DNA of 64,000 nt from Rhizobiales bacterium 64-17 (GTDB taxonomy: Bacteria > Pseudomonadota > Alphaproteobacteria > Rhizobiales > Xanthobacteraceae), in assembly GCA_001899285.1 (NCBI GenBank), contig MKWA01000005.1:119592-183591 (forward strand), in the 5' to 3' direction. The position numbers were made by a program, and so were the translations under genes. Below the pieces are notes generated by a model. That model was not told the DNA's origin and did not search any database. It saw only the letters and a list, made by a program, of their open reading frames with translations. Position 1 is the first letter of the stretch. Each line of letters begins with the position of its first letter. Positions 60,016 through 64,000 of this stretch are shown piece by piece.

Positions 60016-61293
60016 TCAGTGCTCGTGTGCGGCGTTACGCTTGCCGAGTTCAGCTTTCAGCGTGAAAGTGTTGGTGACGGCAATGATCTCGCCCGGTTTG
60101 ACACCGGCAACGATCTCGACCTGATCGTCGTCCTCGCGGCCAAGACGAACCGGACGTGCCTCGAACCGCTCGCCGGCGCGCACGAACACGACAGTCTTGC
60201 CTTCGATGGTTTGCAGCGCAGGCTTCGGCACCACCACGGTGGGCGTACTGTCTCCGGTGAAGATTTCCGCCGTCACGAATGTGCCAGGGCGCCAGCCGTG
60301 ATCGGGGTTGGGCAGAGCCGCAATTACCCGCGCGGCACGCGTGTCCTTGTCGATCAGCGGGCTGACGAAGACGATGGTTGCCGCCGTCAGCCCCGGATTT
60401 TTCTCAAGTTCCTTGCCAATCAGCCGGACGGCCGCGCCTTCACGCACCTTCGCCGCGTCGGACGGCGACAACGCGAGATCGATCCAGACCCGATCGAGAT
60501 CGACCACGACAAAGATTTCGCTTTCCTGCCCTTCGCGACCGACCAGCGCGCCGAGATCGGCCCGCCGTTCGGCGATCCGCCCACGGATTGGCGAGCGCAG
60601 CGCCTGCTTGCGCAGGCTCTCCACTGATTGTTCCGGCAGCTTCTCGATCTCCTCGACCGGCAGGCCGAGCGCGAGCAGTTTCTGGCGCGCGGAATCGAGC
60701 CGGATCTGCGCATCCTGCGCGGTGAGCCGTGCGCGCAGATAATCATTTTCCGGAACGGCTTTCTGCTCCAAAAGTTTCTGCTGCCGCGCCAGCAATGTCT
60801 GCTGCAGATCGCTGGTCAGCCGTGCGGCGAGATACTCGCTCTTGGCATCGGACAATTCGCGGCTCTCGATCACCGCGACCACTTCGCCTTTCTCAACCGG
60901 ATCGCCGAGGCGTTTGCGCAACTCCGATACCGTGCCGGTGAGACTGACGGCGACGCGGGCGACACGGTCCGCATCCGGCGCGATCGCCCCGGAGACGAGG
61001 ATGTGTTCGCGTAGCGGGTTGGTTGCCACCGGCTGCAGCGTGATCGCGGCGGCCTTGATCTGCCGATCGGTCAGTGTCAGCGTGTCCTCGGCGTGCTCTC
61101 CGCCTGACTCGCCACCATCGTTATGAGCATCGGTCTTGCTGTGACTGTGCCCATCATCGTCGCTATGCGGCTTTACTTCGGCGAGCGCCGGCGGATGATC
61201 GGAATGCGAGAGCCGACCGATCCAAAGCCCGCCACCGAAGGCAGCAGCTACCGTACAGAGAGCCACGAGCGCGGCGATAACAGTCCTGTTCAT
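60016..61293 (-). CDS. RND efflux periplasmic adaptor, CzcB/CusB family
   Basis: Membrane-fusion protein of 425 residues (ATG 61293; 61302 also possible). A signal anchor (TVIAALVALCTVAAAFGGGLW) is followed by a His/Asp-rich region at about residues 35-70 (HSDDDGHSHSK, AHNDGGESGGEHAED), probably a metal-binding segment. Then come the hairpin-lipoyl parts: VSLTGTVSELRKRLGDPVEKGEVVAVIESRELSDAKSEYLAA (about 115-157), a coiled coil to about 205, RSPIRGRIAERRADLGALV, and the beta-barrel and C-terminal domains. Same operon as the pump, 5 bases apart. Confidence 0.93.
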   Translation of the reverse strand: MNRTVIAALVALCTVAAAFGGGLWIGRLSHSDHPPALAEVKPHSDDDGHSHSKTDAHNDGGESGGEHAEDTLTLTDRQIKAAAITLQPVATNPLREHILVSGAIAPDADRVARVAVSLTGTVSELRKRLGDPVEKGEVVAVIESRELSDAKSEYLAARLTSDLQQTLLARQQKLLEQKAVPENDYLRARLTAQDAQIRLDSARQKLLALGLPVEEIEKLPEQSVESLRKQALRSPIRGRIAERRADLGALVGREGQESEIFVVVDLDRVWIDLALSPSDAAKVREGAAVRLIGKELEKNPGLTAATIVFVSPLIDKDTRAARVIAALPNPDHGWRPGTFVTAEIFTGDSTPTVVVPKPALQTIEGKTVVFVRAGERFEARPVRLGREDDDQVEIVAGVKPGEIIAVTNTFTLKAELGKRNAAHEH

Positions 61294-61395
61294 GCGCACC
61301 ATCCCGCGCGCGGGCGAACGATGCCACACGAGCGATCAAATCAAAGGATGAGGAAATGCCTCCGCTCCGGGAGACACAAGGTTCGCAGACGGGAC

Positions 61396-61794
61396 TTACG
61401 CCTTTGGCGGCTTGAACGGCGACAGCATCACGACGTGCATCAGCGGACGATCCTGACACAAGCCGAACGCGCGGCTTCCGAACAATGCAGGCACCGTGAC
61501 AACGTCGCGAACGAGATCACCCGCAACGTGCAACAGGCAATGATCGGCATGGGCCGGCACGGGCGAGCTGTGGTCGTCGGCGGTACCGCCATCGCTTATC
61601 AGACTGACCATCGCAGCCGGCGCATGGGCAGCGCTGGCGGCTTCGCTCCAGCAGTGAAAGAACGAAGCCAACATGCACACCGACAGGACAAGCGCGAGCG
61701 CGGCTCGCAGCCGCGGCCCGCGCAGGATCGATCCTTGTCGGTCAAAAGCACTTTGCACGATGCGGGTTCTAGTCGAGCCGGCCAGCCAAGTCAC
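61396..61794 (-). CDS. Small secreted hypothetical protein upstream of the efflux operon
   Basis: A 132-residue frame beginning at GTG 61794. A hydrophobic segment, ALALVLSVCMLASFFHCW, at about residues 32-49 could be a signal anchor. The mature part carries scattered His and Cys (FFHCW, DDHSSP, AHADHCLLH) that could hold metal. It is 102 bases upstream of the adaptor gene on the same strand. Small proteins of this kind often precede czc-like operons in Alphaproteobacteria. The start is uncertain (GTG 61758 is in frame). Function unknown. Confidence 0.6.
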   Translation of the reverse strand: MTWLAGSTRTRIVQSAFDRQGSILRGPRLRAALALVLSVCMLASFFHCWSEAASAAHAPAAMVSLISDGGTADDHSSPVPAHADHCLLHVAGDLVRDVVTVPALFGSRAFGLCQDRPLMHVVMLSPFKPPKA

Positions 61795-61907
61795 GTCACG
61801 AGATCATGAAGATCTGTGGCATAACGGAACAATCTCCGGATTACCGGCATTCCTCCAAAGGACTGACTTCACTGGAAATTTTCGGTGGTAAGGCCCATAA
61901 CTAAGCG

Positions 61908-62375
61908 ATGGCCAAGCGTTCGATTCCGCCCTCCGCCCTGACCGGGTTGCTTGAGCAATGCGCCCGCATGATGCATTCGCTCGGCTTCGATCAGGGGCTT
62001 TTCCCGGCCCAGTGGAGCGCGCTCCGCTATTTTGCGCACGCGGAACCATCCCATTGCACCGCCATCCATCTGGCCCGGTTTCAAGGTCTGGCGTTCGGAC
62101 CCGTCAGCCGCACGGTGCGCACGCTGATCACCAAGGGCCTGCTGGCGAAAGCAGGCTCGGCCGGCCGGGGACGCGCGGAATTGATCAAGGTCACCGCACG
62201 CGGCCAGACGCTGCTCAAGCACGATCCGCTCAACCTTGTCGCCGCGGCGGTCACGCCGATCAGCGAAAAGGAAAAGGAGGTTCTCGCCAGCGCGCTGGAA
62301 GCCGTTCTGCGCGCTCTGCACGCGCGGCATGAGCCGAACCAGGAGAAGGCCGGCAAACGATCGCCGGCCGATTAG
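61908..62375 (+). CDS. MarR family transcriptional regulator
   Basis: Winged-helix protein of 155 residues. Core segments: LGFDQGLFPAQWSALRYFAHAEPSHCTAIHLARFQGLAFGPVSRTVRTLITKGLLA (positions about 26-82; the recognition helix is FGPVSRTVRTLI) and a wing in SAGRGRAELIKVTARG. It diverges from the metal efflux operon across 113 bases, so it could repress it, although metal-sensing MarR proteins are not common. Its stop overlaps the stop of the convergent response regulator by 3 bases. Confidence 0.88.
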   Translation: MAKRSIPPSALTGLLEQCARMMHSLGFDQGLFPAQWSALRYFAHAEPSHCTAIHLARFQGLAFGPVSRTVRTLITKGLLAKAGSAGRGRAELIKVTARGQTLLKHDPLNLVAAAVTPISEKEKEVLASALEAVLRALHARHEPNQEKAGKRSPAD

Positions 62376-62770
62376 CCCGCGTGCGGTGGTGCCTTCAGGG
62401 CATCGATCAGCTTGGCTTCATCGAACGGCTTGATGAAGACGCGTTCCGCACCCCAGACCGATGCCAGCGAGCCGGCGGTTTCAATCGACAGCCTGGGACC
62501 ACCGCCGGTCACGGCGAAGATTCGCAGTTCCGGCTGGCGCTCACGGATTTCCTTGATGAGATTGAGGCCGTCCATTTCCGGCATCCAGATGTCGGTGACA
62601 ACGGCATCGAAGTTGTCCTGCTCGAGAACGGTCAGCCCCTCACGGCCGTTCGATAGCGCCGTCACAGCGAAGCCCGCCGCCGTCAATGCAATCGACAGCG
62701 ATTCCCGCACTCCCGAGATGTCGTCGATCACCAGAACCTTGCGGCCCTCCCGAGTATTGTCCCTGCTCAT
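62372..62770 (-). CDS. Single-domain response regulator
   Basis: Receiver-only protein of 132 residues. VLVIDDISGVRESLSIAL holds the acidic pair, VVTDIWMPEMDG holds the phosphoacceptor Asp (about residue 59), the Thr is in FAVTGGG, and the switch Lys is in FIKPFDE near 117. No output domain follows. Its start codon overlaps the histidine kinase stop by 4 bases, so the pair is coupled and probably works as kinase and receiver, with an unknown downstream phosphate acceptor. Confidence 0.93.
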   Translation of the reverse strand: MSRDNTREGRKVLVIDDISGVRESLSIALTAAGFAVTALSNGREGLTVLEQDNFDAVVTDIWMPEMDGLNLIKEIRERQPELRIFAVTGGGPRLSIETAGSLASVWGAERVFIKPFDEAKLIDALKAPPHAG

Positions 62771-64000
62771 GACGCCGCCTCCCCCCTTGGCAACCTGATG
62801 ATGATATGCGTGCCGTATCCGGGCCGCGACTCGATTTCGATCGTCCCGCGCCAGTTGCGGACCAGCCCGTAGACGATGGAAAGTCCGAGACCGGTGCCGC
62901 GGCCCGGCTCCTTGGTCGTGAAGAACGGTTCAAGCGCGCGCTCGCGCGTCACGTCGTCCATTCCGCTACCGTCATCGGCGACAACGAGCCTATAGGGCTT
63001 GTCGTCATCGCCGGACACCGCAAACGACACGGTAATCGCCCCGGCTCCGCCCGTTGCATAAACCGCGTTGGCGACGAGATTGCTGAGCACCTGAAGAACT
63101 TCGCCGGCAGCGACGAAGGGGCCATCCTCCGTATCGATCTCCACCTTGTAGCGAATGGATTCGCCGATAATCGGACGAATAGCATCCGAAGCACGGCGAA
63201 CCGCGTCGGGGAACGGCATCCGGCTTCCGTCACCGATATCAGGCCTGACGTAAGCGAGAATCCCTGCGACGATCTCGCTCGCGCGCACGCCGGCATCGAC
63301 AACGATGTCCAACTGCTTGCGCTTCTCGTCGCCGCTGGCGAACTGCGCCGCGACACGCCGCGACAGGTTCAGGATCGGATGCAGCAGATTGTTGATTTCG
63401 TGGGCGATGCCGCCGGCGAGTTGCCCGATCGCGGCCATTTTCTGCTGCTGCAAATCGCGATTGCGCCGCGCGATATCCTCGGTCAGATCCGTCGCGATCC
63501 CGCGAAATCCGATGAACCCCCCGCCGGGGTGAAACACCGGCGCGCCGCTGAGGCCGATGTGCCGGGTCCGGCCGGCCGCATCCGCGATATCGACAACCAT
63601 CGAGCGGAAGGCATGCCGTTCCTTCAACGCTGTGCCGATCGCATCCTGCCCTCCGCCTTGCTTCAAGGTATCGAGCATACCGACGCCGAGACGCAGCCCG
63701 AGCGCCTCGCTGGCCGGGCCGATCCGGTGGACGACGGTACCGTCCGCATCCGTCTCCCAGAAACTGTCGGATGCGCTGTCGGCAAAACTCCGGAAGCGCG
63801 CTTCACTGATCTGCACCGAGCTGCGCAACCGGCGCTCACGATATTGCAGGTCGAGCGAAGCGAAAATGCTGAACATCAGCAGCGACAGACCGATCAGCAG
63901 ATACGTCCCGTTCAGCACCAGCGGGTGCGCGTCAATGCCGGGATAGGCATCGAACACCGCACGGATCGTGCCGGCCGCCAGCGCCGGCAGCCAGCACAGA
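62767..64000 (-). CDS. Membrane sensor histidine kinase, 5' end beyond window
   Basis: The frame is open to the right edge; 410 residues are visible. The codons from 64000 down read through a hydrophobic stretch ([15 protein letters not shown]) before a further membrane helix, [18 protein letters not shown], so the GTG at 63957 is not the true start. A PAS domain follows ([16 protein letters not shown]), then the H box [21 protein letters not shown] box [39 protein letters not shown] and the final GxG box. The two-gene unit is coupled to the response regulator by an ATGA overlap. The signal is unknown. Confidence 0.92.
   Translation of the reverse strand, partial: LCWLPALAAGTIRAVFDAYPGIDAHPLVLNGTYLLIGLSLLMFSIFASLDLQYRERRLRSSVQISEARFRSFADSASDSFWETDADGTVVHRIGPASEALGLRLGVGMLDTLKQGGGQDAIGTALKERHAFRSMVVDIADAAGRTRHIGLSGAPVFHPGGGFIGFRGIATDLTEDIARRNRDLQQQKMAAIGQLAGGIAHEINNLLHPILNLSRRVAAQFASGDEKRKQLDIVVDAGVRASEIVAGILAYVRPDIGDGSRMPFPDAVRRASDAIRPIIGESIRYKVEIDTEDGPFVAAGEVLQVLSNLVANAVYATGGAGAITVSFAVSGDDDKPYRLVVADDGSGMDDVTRERALEPFFTTKEPGRGTGLGLSIVYGLVRNWRGTIEIESRPGYGTHIIIRLPRGEAAS

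Overview
The window looks like chromosomal core sequence from a high-GC alphaproteobacterium of the order Hyphomicrobiales (Rhizobiales), most likely near Nitrobacteraceae/Bradyrhizobiaceae or Xanthobacteraceae. This rests on the alphaproteobacterial hemD - Mic60 - HemY cluster, the order tsaD-gpsA-EVE-acs, a 1614-residue NAD-glutamate dehydrogenase, an IalB-family protein, HWE-type signalling, an EcfG-type promoter, and dispersed palindromes of the kind familiar from Bradyrhizobium relatives. The species cannot be named from sequence alone. No insertion sequence, phage gene, integrase or CRISPR array was seen.

Layout. 1-7.5 kb: a membrane protein cut by the window edge, rlmN, an IalB-family protein, a quinone oxidoreductase, a complete TRAP transporter operon behind a promoter with an inverted repeat, a YkvA-like protein and pterin dehydratase. 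7.8-18.7 kb: typA, a GNAT, a VOC protein, the yggT - DUF167 - folD group, tRNA-Ala(CGC), an HWE kinase, a class I amidotransferase, an SDR/TerB pair and an LplT-like carrier. 18.8-21.1 kb is the least explained part. It holds a 31-codon membrane peptide with an EcfG-like promoter, a strong ribosome binding site and a terminator; a ParA-like ATPase next to a paralogue with a damaged P-loop; and a possible small RNA with its own terminator.

21.2-28.1 kb: a Rieske/FAD reductase with folE, then a MarR gene, a flavin reductase and an MFS carrier that diverge from an HpaB-type flavin monooxygenase. A perfect palindrome lies in the promoter between the carrier and the monooxygenase. tRNA-Thr(CGT) follows. 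28.2-35.3 kb: hemY, Mic60 and hemD face tsaD-gpsA-EVE-DUF1761, with no hemC at the junction. 35.6-46.1 kb: acs, a Bug-family binding protein, a phosphoglycolate phosphatase-like HAD protein, an L,D-transpeptidase, a secreted nuclease whose start codon lies in a 23-bp palindrome, then rsmB, a heparinase II/III-like protein and purH.

46.2-56.4 kb: NAD-glutamate dehydrogenase, an AhpD-like protein, malic enzyme, gamma-glutamyltransferase and an FkbM methyltransferase. The metabolic genes here convert glutamate and C4 acids to central intermediates. 56.8-64 kb: a CzcA/CzcB-type metal efflux pair with a small secreted protein, a divergent MarR regulator, and a response regulator translationally coupled to a histidine kinase that runs off the right edge. 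Most genes are housekeeping or ordinary accessory genes; the items of possible novelty are the small transcription units and regulatory palindromes.
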